Notes under the pieces: generated by a model | Told to the model about the DNA's origin: nothing | Databases searched by the model: none | Seen by the model: only the letters and a program-made list of their open reading frames with translations | Part shown: one piece after another, positions 9,582-19,130 of the stretch | Numbering within the stretch: the stretch's first letter is position 1 | How the letters are laid out: each line of letters starts with the position of its first letter | Position numbers and translations under genes: made by a program | NCBI RefSeq assembly: GCF_000012325.1 | Contig: NC_003910.7 | Location: 5,146,001 to 5,210,000 of the forward strand | DNA length: 64,000 nt | Source: Colwellia psychrerythraea 34H | GTDB taxonomy: Bacteria; Pseudomonadota; Gammaproteobacteria; Enterobacterales; Alteromonadaceae | Reading direction: 5' to 3'

Positions 9582-10121
9582 CTATTTTTTTAATCCAACA
9601 ATAGAATATTCGCCACCGACGGTGAGTTTAACGACGACCGGTTTATCTGATGTGTTTTTCCAATACCAACCATGAACACCGGTGAATGGTGTAGTAAAAC
9701 TACCTTTCATTTCAGTCAACGTCGCAATAGCATAACTTTCATAATAACCTGTGGTATCGCCTTCAGGCTCGCCGTGTAAATCAAAGAACAGTGCAGCGCC
9801 ATCAGTTTGCCATTGATATTCCATTTTCTTAAACTGCGCCATAGCAAATTTATACTCAACACCACGTCCTGCAGGGACAATAACTTCAATAATATCGGTT
9901 TCTTGTTGATTTTCTGTATTTAGTTCATCACTTTGGTTGCTGCTAATTGTCGCAGAGCCCCCTGGATTAGCTAAAGCTGTTAAACCAAGCTTAGCGCCAA
10001 TACCTGTTGGGTCTATATTGTATTCTGCTGGCAAGATAAAACTAATTAGTACAATACCAGCAATCACCAACGCGATAATAGTTGATTTGAATAAAGCCTT
10101 ATTTGATAACGTATGTTGCAT
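9582..10121 (-). CDS. membrane-anchored periplasmic protein, partner of HupE/UreJ-like protein
   Basis: About 179 residues starting MQHTLSNKALF, with one N-terminal membrane segment (STIIALVIAGIVLISFILP) and a periplasmic domain containing VPAGRGVEYKFAMAQFKKM and a C-terminal GVHGWYWKNTSDKPVVVKL, as seen in proteins named transmembrane anchor protein that accompany HupE-like genes. An in-frame upstream ATG at 10148 lies inside a repeat element and would add nine unlikely residues, so ATG at 10121 is preferred. The MITE-like element ends one base upstream of that start codon, so the native leader has been replaced or interrupted. Function unknown; the pairing with the HupE-like gene suggests a shared job in metal handling. 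Confidence 0.7.
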   Translation of the reverse strand: MQHTLSNKALFKSTIIALVIAGIVLISFILPAEYNIDPTGIGAKLGLTALANPGGSATISSNQSDELNTENQQETDIIEVIVPAGRGVEYKFAMAQFKKMEYQWQTDGAALFFDLHGEPEGDTTGYYESYAIATLTEMKGSFTTPFTGVHGWYWKNTSDKPVVVKLTVGGEYSIVGLKK

Positions 10122-10122
10122 A

Positions 10123-10306
10123 TATACCCGTTCTACTTGAAGGTGCATGATTCAGCTGGAATTAGAAACGCCTTTAGGGAAGGCTGAGCAAACTATACTC
10201 TACGTTACATTTCTTTTTAAGGGAATAACCCTTAATAAAAAAATGCGCCTTAATTATAAATCGCTCAGACTTCCTGAAACGAGCATCTTCAAGTGGAGCG
10301 GGTACA
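10123..10306. mobile_element. MITE-like element, copy 1 (184 bp, internally shortened)
   Basis: Bounded by imperfect terminal inverted repeats: the left end reads TATACCCGTTCTACTTGAAG and the reverse complement of the right end reads TGTACCCGCTCCACTTGAAG. The inner sequence (AATTAGAAACG.. and ..AATAAAAAAATGCGCCTTA) is shared with the copy at 40397-40660. There is no coding capacity. It is about 80 bp shorter than the other three copies, consistent with an internal deletion. Confidence 0.75.
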
Positions 10307-10387
10307 AGTCTCTTAAATATCGAATTGAGTAAGTGAGTTTTTTGCTGAGCTAATAACATTGATAACTTAGTAACCTTGATAACTCAG

Positions 10388-11086
10388 CTAACTCATAAAA
10401 TAGCCAGTTAACTGAAAGCCTATCAGCATAAAACCAGCGCTCATTAATAAGGTATTACTTGCCGTTGAAAATTGGGCAAACGAATGATGTTTTCGCCAAA
10501 AACTAATGATCAGTAATATAAATGTTAGCGCGGCAAACTGCCCCAACTCCACCCCTATATTAAAAGCAATCAAGTTCTCCCATAAACCCTCTTTGGCTAG
10601 TTGAAATTCTTGTAATTTTGTCGCTAAACCAAAACCATGAAATAAGCCAAAAATCAGCACAGCCATTTTAGCATTTGGGCTAAAGCCTAAGGTACGCTCA
10701 AAACCACCTAAATTATCAAAACCTTTATAAACAACCGACAAACCAATAATAGCGTCAATGATATAAGCATTAACTTGCACATCACCCAGCACACCAAAAA
10801 GTAAAGTTAAGCTATGTCCCAAGGTAAACATACTGACATACAATAAAATGTCTTTGCTCTTATATAGAAAAAATATTACGCCAGCTAAAAACAGCAAATG
10901 ATCGTACCCGGTCACCATATGTTTAGCGCCAATATACATAAAAGGGAAGAATTGAACCCCAGTATTGTTTTGTAAAAAAAGACGGGTACTTTCATCGACG
11001 CCATGCGCCATAGCATTGAAAGAAAATAAACCCACCATGCTCAATACCATGGTAATTAAGGCCAGGCGACTACTTCGAGGAAACAT
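10388..11086 (-). CDS. HupE/UreJ-family membrane protein
   Basis: A 232-residue protein with an N-terminal signal-like segment (VLSMVGLFSFNAMAHG) and about six membrane helices. Conserved-looking His motifs (HGVDESTRLFL, GYDHLLFLAGV, GHSLTLLFG, FGLFHGFGLATKL) are characteristic of HupE/UreJ type-2 proteins, a family associated with nickel or other metal uptake. The gene runs leftward, away from xdhA, followed by the membrane-anchored partner with a repeat element between them. Its role here is unknown. A link to urea/urease nickel supply is tempting beside a purine pathway that releases urea, but no urease gene is in the window. Confidence 0.75.
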   Translation of the reverse strand: MFPRSSRLALITMVLSMVGLFSFNAMAHGVDESTRLFLQNNTGVQFFPFMYIGAKHMVTGYDHLLFLAGVIFFLYKSKDILLYVSMFTLGHSLTLLFGVLGDVQVNAYIIDAIIGLSVVYKGFDNLGGFERTLGFSPNAKMAVLIFGLFHGFGLATKLQEFQLAKEGLWENLIAFNIGVELGQFAALTFILLIISFWRKHHSFAQFSTASNTLLMSAGFMLIGFQLTGYFMS

Positions 11087-11267
11087 TAATTACTCCGCTG
11101 ATTTCAGCCTAAATTGAGTGATAAGAATGGGTGTTAAAAATGAATTGCGTTCACACTGAGTACATAATGCCAGTTAAATAGAGCCTGACAAGTGCTGCCG
11201 CTACTATTTTTAATATTCAACTCATTGCTTACAAGGCATCGACAACGCAATATTCAACTCATGTTAA

Positions 11268-11282
11268 TTTCACATGGTGAAA
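11268..11282. promoter_or_regulatory. palindrome TTTCACATGGTGAAA, putative IclR-type operator upstream of xdhA
   Basis: A perfect palindrome of the form TTYCACNNNGTGRAA lies about 280 bp upstream of xdhA and 180 bp upstream of the divergent HupE-like gene. Further matches occur at 27448, 39162 and 39263, with a looser one at 27500. The half-site resembles operators of IclR-family regulators; the IclR gene at 39519 is the natural candidate. Binding is inferred. Confidence 0.55.
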
Positions 11283-11473
11283 TTTTTATCAAAATCGCAT
11301 AGTGATAAACACAGCCTTGGATAATTAAATACTGCTCTTGAGAACCCTCAGCAAAGCACTGTTTTACCACATATTCATAGTTAAATGAGAGTCATTTCCT
11401 GCCTCCATTTAAAGAGAATTAAGTACACGTTAGTGTCCTCGTACAACGACTGCAGTAACAAATAAATCAAAGC

Positions 11474-11507
11474 TGACACTTGTGTCAACTATTGATTCTG
11501 CTATAGT
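11474..11507 (+). promoter_or_regulatory. xdhA promoter overlapped by operator TGACACTTGTGTCA
   Basis: The perfect palindrome TGACACTTGTGTCA (11474-11487) covers a -35-like TTGTGT (11480-11485). A good -10 box, TATAGT (11502-11507), follows with a 16-base spacer, about 57 bp before the xdhA start. Overlap with the -35 suggests repression. The motif resembles the spacing of RutR/TetR-type operators (TTGACCANNTGGTCAA in E. coli RutR), and a RutR-like TetR gene lies at the end of this gene cluster. Confidence 0.6.
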
Positions 11508-11564
11508 GAATCAATACGAATATTCAACTCGACACTAAAAATCAAAATTAAAGCGGAAAGAATA

Positions 11565-13049
11565 ATGGTAGCAAATACAATAAAATTCCTGTTAAACAAC
11601 GAGCTAGTAAAGATTGAGAACTTAGATCCTAATACGACTGTTTTACAATACTTACGTGAAGAGCGATTTAAATCTGGCACAAAAGAAGGCTGTGCTTCAG
11701 GTGATTGCGGGGCTTGTACCGTAGTACTCGCTGAACTAGATCCTAAAAAGACTGGTCAACTAATTTATAAATCAATTAACTCCTGCATTACCTTTGTTGG
11801 TAATTTACATGGCAAGCAATTGATTACTGTTGAAGACTTGAAGGAAGGCGCTCAGTTACATCACGCCCAGCAAACAATTGTTGATAACCACGGTTCACAA
11901 TGTGGATTCTGTACCCCTGGATTTGTTATGTCGTCTTTTGCTTTGCATAAGCAAAACAACACACCAAATCGTGCTGAGGTATTAGAAGCATTAGCCGGTA
12001 ACTTGTGTCGTTGTACTGGTTACCGCTCAATTATCGAAGCGGCCATCACGTCTAGCGAAAGTGCGGCAGAAGATTCATTTGCTAAGCACTATCAAGCAAC
12101 CGTTACTGCGCTAACAGCATTAAAAAAATTATCAGCGCCTGCATTAACAGGTAATAGCCATAACTATATTGCGCCAAAAAATATCGATGAGTTGGCGACT
12201 GAGTTAACCAATGAGCCTAAATCCACATTAGTGGCTGGTGGCACCGATTTAGCCCTTTCTGTTACACAGAATTTAGCAACGATTGATAAGCTTGTTTATG
12301 TCGGTAATGTTGCAGAATTAACGACTATCGAAGAAACAGAAACTGAGATTATTATTGGCTCTGCACTACCTTACAGTGAATTTATCGATACATTGCATCA
12401 TTACTACCCTGATTTAGGGGAAATGATCGAACGTATCGGTTCTAAGCAAGTACGTAATACCGGTACTTTAGGCGGCAACGTTGGTAATGCCTCACCTATT
12501 GGTGATATGCCACCAGCGTTAATCGCTTTAGGTGCAACCATGACACTGCATGTTCAAGGTCAAGAACGTACCATCTTAGTTGAAGACTATTTTGTCGACT
12601 ATAAGAAAACTGTGCTTAAGCCATCTGAATTTATTAAATCAATTCAAATCCCTAAACCTACCGCGGGGCAAACGTTAAAACTTTACAAAATTTCTAAGCG
12701 TATTGATGACGATATCTCAGCGGTATTAGCGGCCTTTTTCATCGAGCAAGAGGTTGATGGAAACGGTCAAAAGATTACTAATGTCCGTTTAGCTTTTGGT
12801 GGCATGGCTGCTATTCCTAAACGTGCACCTGCGACTGAAGCCATATTGTTAGGCAATAGCTTAACAAAAGCGTTAGTAGCGCAAGCAAAAGAAGCGTTAA
12901 CGACCGATTTCCAACCAATGTCAGATGTTCGTGCTTCTGATAAGTACCGGATGACCGTAGCTCAAAACCTGATTGAAAAATGTTATTTAGAGTTGCAGAG
13001 CGCCAATGCAAGAGAAGTTATAGAAACACGAGTGGTAAATTATGCGTAG
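11565..13049 (+). CDS. xdhA: xanthine dehydrogenase small subunit (2Fe-2S and FAD)
   Basis: A 494-residue XdhA that passes electrons from the molybdenum centre to NAD+ during hypoxanthine/xanthine oxidation to urate. The ferredoxin-like 2Fe-2S site has C43, C48, C51 and C74; the second 2Fe-2S site has C113, C116, C148 and C150 (CGFCTPGF; LCRCTGYRS). The FAD domain follows, with LVAGGTDLAL, a KQVRNTGTLGGNVGNASPIGD motif and a C-terminal CO-dehydrogenase flavoprotein domain. It overlaps xdhB by 8 bases. It is the first gene of a long + strand purine catabolic run and carries the operator-overlapped promoter. Confidence 0.95.
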   Translation: MVANTIKFLLNNELVKIENLDPNTTVLQYLREERFKSGTKEGCASGDCGACTVVLAELDPKKTGQLIYKSINSCITFVGNLHGKQLITVEDLKEGAQLHHAQQTIVDNHGSQCGFCTPGFVMSSFALHKQNNTPNRAEVLEALAGNLCRCTGYRSIIEAAITSSESAAEDSFAKHYQATVTALTALKKLSAPALTGNSHNYIAPKNIDELATELTNEPKSTLVAGGTDLALSVTQNLATIDKLVYVGNVAELTTIEETETEIIIGSALPYSEFIDTLHHYYPDLGEMIERIGSKQVRNTGTLGGNVGNASPIGDMPPALIALGATMTLHVQGQERTILVEDYFVDYKKTVLKPSEFIKSIQIPKPTAGQTLKLYKISKRIDDDISAVLAAFFIEQEVDGNGQKITNVRLAFGGMAAIPKRAPATEAILLGNSLTKALVAQAKEALTTDFQPMSDVRASDKYRMTVAQNLIEKCYLELQSANAREVIETRVVNYA

Positions 13050-15432
13050 TCTTATTGATGTAAAGAAAGCCGTTACTAATAAAGTACAAACAAACACAGA
13101 CAAAAGTGTTGTTAACGGACAAAAAAATGTTGGTTTAGGTGGCGTAGGTCGTTCTAAAAAACATGAAAGTGCTGACAAGCAAGTGGCTGGCGAAGCCATT
13201 TATGTAGATGATCGCCCATCACTGCGTGGTGAGTTACATGCTGCGGTAGGTCAATCTACCATGGCACATGCCAACATCATCTCAATGGACTTATCTGCCG
13301 TTAAAGCAGCGACAGGTGTTATCTCAGTCATTACGGTTGAAGATGTGCCTGGACATACCGATATTGGTCCAGTATTCCCTGGCGACCCAGTACTAGCCAT
13401 TGGTAAAGTTGAATTTATTGGTCAGCCCATCTTTGCTGTAGCGGCAACAAGTTTCGATCTTGCTCGTAAAGCGGTTAAATTAGCAAAAATTGAGTATCAA
13501 GAGCTTGAAGCCGTGCTTACGGTAAAAGACGCGTTAGCGAAGCAAAACTTTGTTCGCCCGCCATTTACCATGAAACGTGGTGATTCTGACTCGGCTATTA
13601 CAGCGGCAGATCATCAATTATCCGGTGAAATCCTAGTTGGTGGTCAAGAACATATGTATCTTGAAGGGCAAGTATCAACAGCTGAACCGACCGAAGATGG
13701 TGGTATGAATATTTTCACCTCTTCACAACATCCTAGTGAAGTACAAAAGTTAGTAGCTGAAGTTTTAGACATTCCACTAAACAAAGTATTAGTTGATATG
13801 CGCCGCATGGGTGGTGGTTTTGGTGGTAAAGAAACACAAGCAGCACCTTGGGCATGTATCGCAGCCTTATTGGCAAATGTGACTAAACGCCCAGTTAAGT
13901 TTAAGCTAGCGCGTATGGACGATATGGTGATGACAGGTAAACGTCATCCCTTTGAAAATAATTACACCGTTGGTTTTGACAAAGATGGTCAAATCAAAGG
14001 TATTAACATCGAAGTTAATGGTAACTGTGGTTACTCCCCCGATTTATCTGATGCCATTGTTGATAGAGCAATGTTCCACTCAGATAACGCTTACTACTTA
14101 GATCAAGCAACCGTTACCGGTAATCGTTGTAAACTAAACACTGTATCTCATACCGCTTACCGTGGTTTTGGTGGTCCGCAAGGTATGATGACCATAGAGA
14201 TGGTTATGGATGATATTGCGCGTCATTTAGGTAAAGACCCGTTAGACATTCGTAAAGTAAACTTATATGGCACTGATGACCGTAACGAAACCCACTACCA
14301 TCAAAAAGTTGAGCATAATAACTTAAGCGAAGTTATTGAGTCATTAGAAGAAAGTTCTGATTACCAAGCACGTCGTAAAGCCATTACTGAATTTAACGCT
14401 ACCAGCCCTATTTTGAAGAAAGGCATTGCCTTAACACCCGTTAAATTTGGTATTTCATTCACGGTACAGCATTTGAACCAAGCTGGCGCACTTGTTCATG
14501 TTTACACTGACGGTACCATTCACTTAAGCCATGGCGGCAGTGAAATGGGCCAAGGTTTGAATACTAAAGTAGCGCAAATTGTTGCTGAAGAATTCCAAGT
14601 TGATGTAGATACTGTTGCCTGTTCTTCAGCACGTACCGATAAAGTGCCTAACTCATCCCCAACAGCAGCCTCATCAGGTACTGACTTAAATGGTAAAGCA
14701 GCAGAAGCTGCGGCTAAAGCCATTAAACAACGTCTCATTGACTTTGCTTGTGAAAAATATCAGGTTGAAGCAGAACAAGTACAATTTGAAAACAACAATG
14801 TCATTGTCGGTGAGCAAACGTTCTCTTTCGCTGAATTCTCACAAATAGCTTACATGGGCCGAGTATCTTTATCTTCTACTGGCTTCTATAAGACCCCCAA
14901 AATTCATTTTGACCGTGCTACAGGTAAAGGTCGTCCGTTCTTCTACTATGCAACGGGTGCCGCTGTATCAGAAGTTATCATTGATACCTTAACGGGTGAA
15001 TACAAAACCTTACGTACCGATATTTTACAAGATGTTGGTCACTCAATTAACCCAGCAATTGATATTGGTCAAATTGAAGGCGCTTTTGTTCAAGGTATGG
15101 GCTGGTTAACGACTGAAGAGTTAGTATGGAATGAACAAGGTCGTTTACTTTCAAACAATCCAGCAACTTACAAAATCCCAGCAATTAACGATGCACCTAA
15201 AGATTTCCGAGTTGCCTTAGTGCCTGATGCACCAAACCGTGAGCACACCATTTACAACTCTAAAGCAGTTGGTGAACCACCATTTATGTTAGGTATGGCC
15301 GTTTGGTCTGCACTTAAAGATGCTATCGCCAGTGTTAATGATTACAAAACTAATCCGAAACTAGATACGCCAGCAACACCAGAGCGAGTATTGTTTGCAG
15401 TTGAAGCCATTAAAGCAGTGACAGCGAAGTAA
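13042..15432 (+). CDS. xdhB: xanthine dehydrogenase large subunit (molybdopterin-binding)
   Basis: A 796-residue catalytic subunit carrying the molybdenum cofactor. Visible motifs are RMGGGFGGKE (around residues 255-264), AYRGFGGPQGM, SEMGQGLNTKV and the catalytic-glutamate segment AVGEPPFMLG (Glu about 745). The N-terminal ~40 residues before ESADKQVAGEAIYVDD are Lys-rich and longer than strictly needed; the start overlaps xdhA, supporting coupled translation of the two subunits. Together with XdhA it converts hypoxanthine to xanthine and xanthine to urate in the cytoplasm. Confidence 0.95.
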   Translation: MRSLIDVKKAVTNKVQTNTDKSVVNGQKNVGLGGVGRSKKHESADKQVAGEAIYVDDRPSLRGELHAAVGQSTMAHANIISMDLSAVKAATGVISVITVEDVPGHTDIGPVFPGDPVLAIGKVEFIGQPIFAVAATSFDLARKAVKLAKIEYQELEAVLTVKDALAKQNFVRPPFTMKRGDSDSAITAADHQLSGEILVGGQEHMYLEGQVSTAEPTEDGGMNIFTSSQHPSEVQKLVAEVLDIPLNKVLVDMRRMGGGFGGKETQAAPWACIAALLANVTKRPVKFKLARMDDMVMTGKRHPFENNYTVGFDKDGQIKGINIEVNGNCGYSPDLSDAIVDRAMFHSDNAYYLDQATVTGNRCKLNTVSHTAYRGFGGPQGMMTIEMVMDDIARHLGKDPLDIRKVNLYGTDDRNETHYHQKVEHNNLSEVIESLEESSDYQARRKAITEFNATSPILKKGIALTPVKFGISFTVQHLNQAGALVHVYTDGTIHLSHGGSEMGQGLNTKVAQIVAEEFQVDVDTVACSSARTDKVPNSSPTAASSGTDLNGKAAEAAAKAIKQRLIDFACEKYQVEAEQVQFENNNVIVGEQTFSFAEFSQIAYMGRVSLSSTGFYKTPKIHFDRATGKGRPFFYYATGAAVSEVIIDTLTGEYKTLRTDILQDVGHSINPAIDIGQIEGAFVQGMGWLTTEELVWNEQGRLLSNNPATYKIPAINDAPKDFRVALVPDAPNREHTIYNSKAVGEPPFMLGMAVWSALKDAIASVNDYKTNPKLDTPATPERVLFAVEAIKAVTAK

Positions 15433-15478
15433 TTCGCCCTTTCATCTGAATTAAGTCGGAATAAATAGGAATATCATC

Positions 15479-16375
15479 ATGAAAATGAATTGGACCGGTG
15501 CAGCACACCAATTGAACAAACAAGGCAAAGCCTATGTTATCGCGACAATTGTTGGGGTAACTGGTTCAACTCCGCGTAATAGTGGTACCAAAATGGTGAT
15601 AACCCATGATGATATTTTTGACACCATAGGTGGCGGTCACCTTGAACATAAAGTGATTAAACATGCACACCAGCTGTTAATGGCTGGAGATGATTGCCAA
15701 CAGCTAGAACATTTTCAGTTAGGTGCACAACTTGGTCAATGTTGTGGTGGTAATGCCAGCGTATTGTTTGAAAGTTTTAGCGCCAGTGGTGTCAATATCA
15801 TGCTGTTTGGCGCAGGTCATGTGGGTAAAGCACTAATGCCTATTCTTGCTGGTTTACCTTGCAGCATTACTTGGGTTGATAGCCGTGCGGATCAATTCCC
15901 CGATGACGCAGGCAATTATCATAATGTCACCACATTAGTCAGTGAAAACCCGGCTGAAGAAGTTGCTCTCATGCCAACGAATAGTTATTACATTGTCATG
16001 ACTCATAACCATCAACTGGATTTTGAGATCAGTCACAATACTTTAAAACGCGCTGATTTTGCTTATTTAGGTTTAATTGCCTCTGATACCAAATGGCGTC
16101 GTTTTCAACAACGATTCCAGCATCGTGATATTGCTAAAAGCTTAGTAGAAAAGATGAACTGCCCCATTGGATTACCGCAGGTACAAGGTAAGTTGCCGAT
16201 GGAAGTAGCAGTGTCAGTTGCTGGTGAAATTATTCAGCTGTATCAAGCTGAGCTAGCGTCACAAGCATTAGCTAATCCCAGTGCCAACAAACAAAAAGAT
16301 GCCAAACCACAAAGCACTAAACAAGGTATCGCTTGGCAAGAACTAAAAAGTTTAATGACGGAAGAAGTAAGTTAG
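15479..16375 (+). CDS. xdhC: xanthine dehydrogenase accessory protein XdhC (MoCo insertion)
   Basis: A 298-residue XdhC/CoxI-family chaperone that binds molybdenum cofactor and helps its sulfuration and insertion into XdhB. The N-terminal domain has VTGSTPRNSGTKMVI and GGGHLEHKVI and a Cys-containing LGQCCGGN motif; a Rossmann-type GAGHVGKAL starts near residue 112, and the conserved MTHNHQLD and C-terminal PIGLPQVQGKLPMEVAVSVA follow. It starts 46 bp after xdhB, in the usual place for this gene. Confidence 0.92.
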   Translation: MKMNWTGAAHQLNKQGKAYVIATIVGVTGSTPRNSGTKMVITHDDIFDTIGGGHLEHKVIKHAHQLLMAGDDCQQLEHFQLGAQLGQCCGGNASVLFESFSASGVNIMLFGAGHVGKALMPILAGLPCSITWVDSRADQFPDDAGNYHNVTTLVSENPAEEVALMPTNSYYIVMTHNHQLDFEISHNTLKRADFAYLGLIASDTKWRRFQQRFQHRDIAKSLVEKMNCPIGLPQVQGKLPMEVAVSVAGEIIQLYQAELASQALANPSANKQKDAKPQSTKQGIAWQELKSLMTEEVS

Positions 16376-16441
16376 TCAGTTCGTGCAATGAGTATAAGTA
16401 TTCTCAACGTTCACGTTTATCAAATTTTAAGGAGAAGCAAG

Positions 16442-17809
16442 GTGTCTCATTTTGCCCTGCAAAGTAAAAAAGTTATTGTTCATGCTGGTGATCAGAGCGA
16501 AATGATCGCTGCCTGCATAGAAATAAAAGGTCAACTAATCCATAACATTCACCCTTATGGACAAGCCCTTGATTGCCCAATAACCGATTTAGGTGAACAG
16601 GTACTTATGCCAGGTTTGGTTGACTCTCATGTTCATATTAATGAGCCAGGTCGCACCGAATGGGAAGGTTTTAATACCGCAACTCAAGCAGCAGCGGCAG
16701 GCGGTATCACTACCTTAGTTGATATGCCACTGAACTGTATCCCAGTTACAACAACCAAAGCTGCTTTTGAAGAAAAGCTAGCGTCAGTACATGACAAACT
16801 TTGGGTAGATTGTGGCTTTTGGGGTGGCGTTATCCCTGACAATATTGATGAACTTGATGATTTACTAACTGCAGGTGTTTTAGGCGTTAAATCCTTCTTA
16901 ATCGACTCAGGCATTGAAGAATTCCCTAATGTTGCTGCAAAAGACATTCGTGCTGCTATGCCTATTTTAGCGAAACACGACGTGCCATATTTGATTCATG
17001 CTGAACTAGATTGCGGCAGTTTTGACGACGTTAAAATTACCGATAAATACAATAGTTTTTTAGAATCACGGCCTAAAAGCTGGGAAAACAATGCTATCTC
17101 GTTAATGGTAGACATGGCGCGTGAATCTAAAGCAGCCGGTGATAACTGTAAAATTCACATTGTGCATTTATCAAGTGATGAAGCGCTCGATACCATTGCA
17201 AAAGCAAAAGCTGAAGGCTTGCGTTTTACCGCAGAAACCTGTCCACATTATTTAACTATTGCCTCAGAAAACATTCCTGATGGCAAAACGTTATTTAAAT
17301 GTTGTCCACCTATTCGCGAAAACAAAAACAGAGAGCAGTTATGGCAAGCGGTAACTGATGGTCGCATTAGTTTTATCGTCTCAGATCACTCTCCGTGTAC
17401 ACCGCAATTAAAACACATAGATACCGGTGACATTGAAAAAGCATGGGGCGGTATTTCAGCACTGCAATTTGGTTTGCCGCTTATTTGGACCGAAGCAAAA
17501 AACCGTGATTTCACTCTGGTCGATTTAGCCCGTTTGATGTCACATGAAACCGCCAAGTTTGCTGGTTTAGACAAAATAAAGGGCCAAATATCTGTTGGAC
17601 ATCATGCCGATCTCATGGTTTTTGATGACACCGCCAGTTTTATCATCAGCACTGACATGATCAAACATAAACATAAAATCACCCCTTATGTGGGACGCAA
17701 AGTTGATGGCCAAATAATGCAAACATTTGTTCGTGGTCAGCAAGTTTACTGTAATGACCAATTTATCAGTTCGCCTATTGGCAGACCGTTACTTAAAGGC
17801 CAGCTGTAA
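16442..17809 (+). CDS. allB: allantoinase
   Basis: Hydrolyses allantoin to allantoate. A cyclic amidohydrolase of about 455 residues with the metal motif DSHVHINEPGRTEWEG (His63, His65), a Lys available for carbamylation in LGVKSFLIDSG (K150), and further metal ligands in HAELD, HIVHLSS and SDHSPC. The longest frame starts at 16388, but GTG 16442 is preceded by AAGGAGAAGCAAG with good spacing and gives the expected N terminus, so I choose it. It follows xdhC closely and precedes allantoicase, in pathway order. Confidence 0.92.
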   Translation: MSHFALQSKKVIVHAGDQSEMIAACIEIKGQLIHNIHPYGQALDCPITDLGEQVLMPGLVDSHVHINEPGRTEWEGFNTATQAAAAGGITTLVDMPLNCIPVTTTKAAFEEKLASVHDKLWVDCGFWGGVIPDNIDELDDLLTAGVLGVKSFLIDSGIEEFPNVAAKDIRAAMPILAKHDVPYLIHAELDCGSFDDVKITDKYNSFLESRPKSWENNAISLMVDMARESKAAGDNCKIHIVHLSSDEALDTIAKAKAEGLRFTAETCPHYLTIASENIPDGKTLFKCCPPIRENKNREQLWQAVTDGRISFIVSDHSPCTPQLKHIDTGDIEKAWGGISALQFGLPLIWTEAKNRDFTLVDLARLMSHETAKFAGLDKIKGQISVGHHADLMVFDDTASFIISTDMIKHKHKITPYVGRKVDGQIMQTFVRGQQVYCNDQFISSPIGRPLLKGQL

Positions 17810-17942
17810 GTTAGCTGTCTTCTATTTAACAAATGAAATGAATTAAAAATTAACAATAAGAACTAAAACAAACTAACACTCACGCAACCTAGCGGAGCCT
17901 TTGAAAGGTTTGGCTAACAAAGCGTTAACAGGAGATGAAGTA

Positions 17943-19010
17943 ATGATTGAAGATTGGTTAGCACAAAACAAATTATCTACCGAAGATGCAGCATTAGAAC
18001 AAAAATTAAAGACTCATTATGTCGATTTAGCTAGCGAACGCGTTGGCGGTGAAACACTGTCATGTAGTGATGATTTCTTTGCTGAAATGGAAAACTTATT
18101 AAAGCCCGGTCGTGGTATTTTTATCGAAGAGAAATTTACTGAACGCGGTAAATGGATGGACGGTTGGGAATCACGTAGAAGTTATGGTCGTAACAATGGT
18201 CGTGATTCAGATTGGTGTATTATTCGTTTAGGTATCAGTGGTGTTATCCGTGCTTTTGATATCGACACCAATTACTTCCGTGGCAATGCTCCAGAGAAAG
18301 TATCGGTTGAAGCTTGTGTAAGTGAAGTTCAACCAAACAAAGATACCGTTTGGCATACTATTTTTGAAGCCACCGATGTTGAAGCACACAGCCAAAACCT
18401 TTTTGTCCTCGACGCTGAAAAAAAGCTAAATAACACAGCTTTTACCCATGTGCGTTTAACCATGTTCCCTGATGGTGGTATTGCGCGTTTTCGTGTGTAC
18501 GGTGAAGCCGCCGTTAACTGGAATGATTTTGTTGACGGTGAACTGATCGATTTAGCGTCAATTAGAAATGGCGCTAAAGCATTGTTAGTTAGCGACATGT
18601 TTTTCAGCGATAAAAACAATCTAATTATGCCAGGTCGTGGTGTGAACATGGGTGACGGTTGGGAAACTAAACGTCGTCGTGATCCAGGTCCAGATTGGTC
18701 AATTGTAAAACTTGCCGCTACCGGTAGTGTTAATAAAGTCATCATAGATACGTGTCATTTCAAGGGTAATTTCCCTGACACCTTTATGCTTGAAGGCTGT
18801 ATTAGCGATAGTGATGATTTTTCTGATAGCGCAACAAGCGTAACTTGGACTCCAATTATCCCAAGTACTAAATTGTATGCTCATCGTGAACATTTATTCA
18901 CTAAAGAAATAATCACTGAAAAAGAGCAACCTTTTACTCATGTACGTTTAAGCATCTTTCCTGATGGTGGTATTTCTCGCATGCGTGTTTTTGGTAACCG
19001 CCAAGGTTAG
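17943..19010 (+). CDS. alc: allantoicase
   Basis: Hydrolyses allantoate to ureidoglycolate and urea. About 355 residues made of two homologous beta-sandwich halves: the first carries GKWMDGWESRRSYGRN and VIRAFDIDTNYFRGNAP, the second GDGWETKRRRDPGPDWSIV and KVIIDTCHFKGNFPD, each ending in a FTHVRL(T/S)xFPDGGI(A/S)R(F/M)RV(Y/F)G segment. ATG 17943 has AGGAG eight bases upstream; a TTG at 17901 would add 14 residues and is an alternative. Having allantoicase rather than allantoate amidohydrolase means the route goes through ureidoglycolate and releases urea, not ammonia, at this step. Confidence 0.93.
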   Translation: MIEDWLAQNKLSTEDAALEQKLKTHYVDLASERVGGETLSCSDDFFAEMENLLKPGRGIFIEEKFTERGKWMDGWESRRSYGRNNGRDSDWCIIRLGISGVIRAFDIDTNYFRGNAPEKVSVEACVSEVQPNKDTVWHTIFEATDVEAHSQNLFVLDAEKKLNNTAFTHVRLTMFPDGGIARFRVYGEAAVNWNDFVDGELIDLASIRNGAKALLVSDMFFSDKNNLIMPGRGVNMGDGWETKRRRDPGPDWSIVKLAATGSVNKVIIDTCHFKGNFPDTFMLEGCISDSDDFSDSATSVTWTPIIPSTKLYAHREHLFTKEIITEKEQPFTHVRLSIFPDGGISRMRVFGNRQG

Positions 19011-19028
19011 TTAGCACTTTTTTCGTCA

Positions 19029-19061
19029 GGTTAACGGCACTGTTATTCAGTGCGGTTAACC
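19029..19061. terminator. hairpin between allantoicase and uraD
   Basis: Two near-perfect 14-base arms (GGTTAACGGCACTG and CAGTGCGGTTAACC) around a TTATT loop. There is no U-run after it on the + strand, so it may act as an mRNA-stabilising or processing hairpin rather than a full terminator. Confidence 0.5.
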
Positions 19062-19130
19062 AAAACGATTAATAATCAATCGCTATTTTAAGCTTTTACT
19101 ATTAGGCAGTAGTGATTAAAGGAAACTAAA

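Noticed and set aside
10122-10148. Upstream ATG at 10148 for the membrane-anchored protein
   Set aside because: These codons lie within the MITE-like element; the ATG at 10121 gives the normal N terminus.
10147-10359. Overlapping ORFs of 61 codons on both strands
   Set aside because: They fall almost wholly within MITE copy 1 and have no recognisable protein features.
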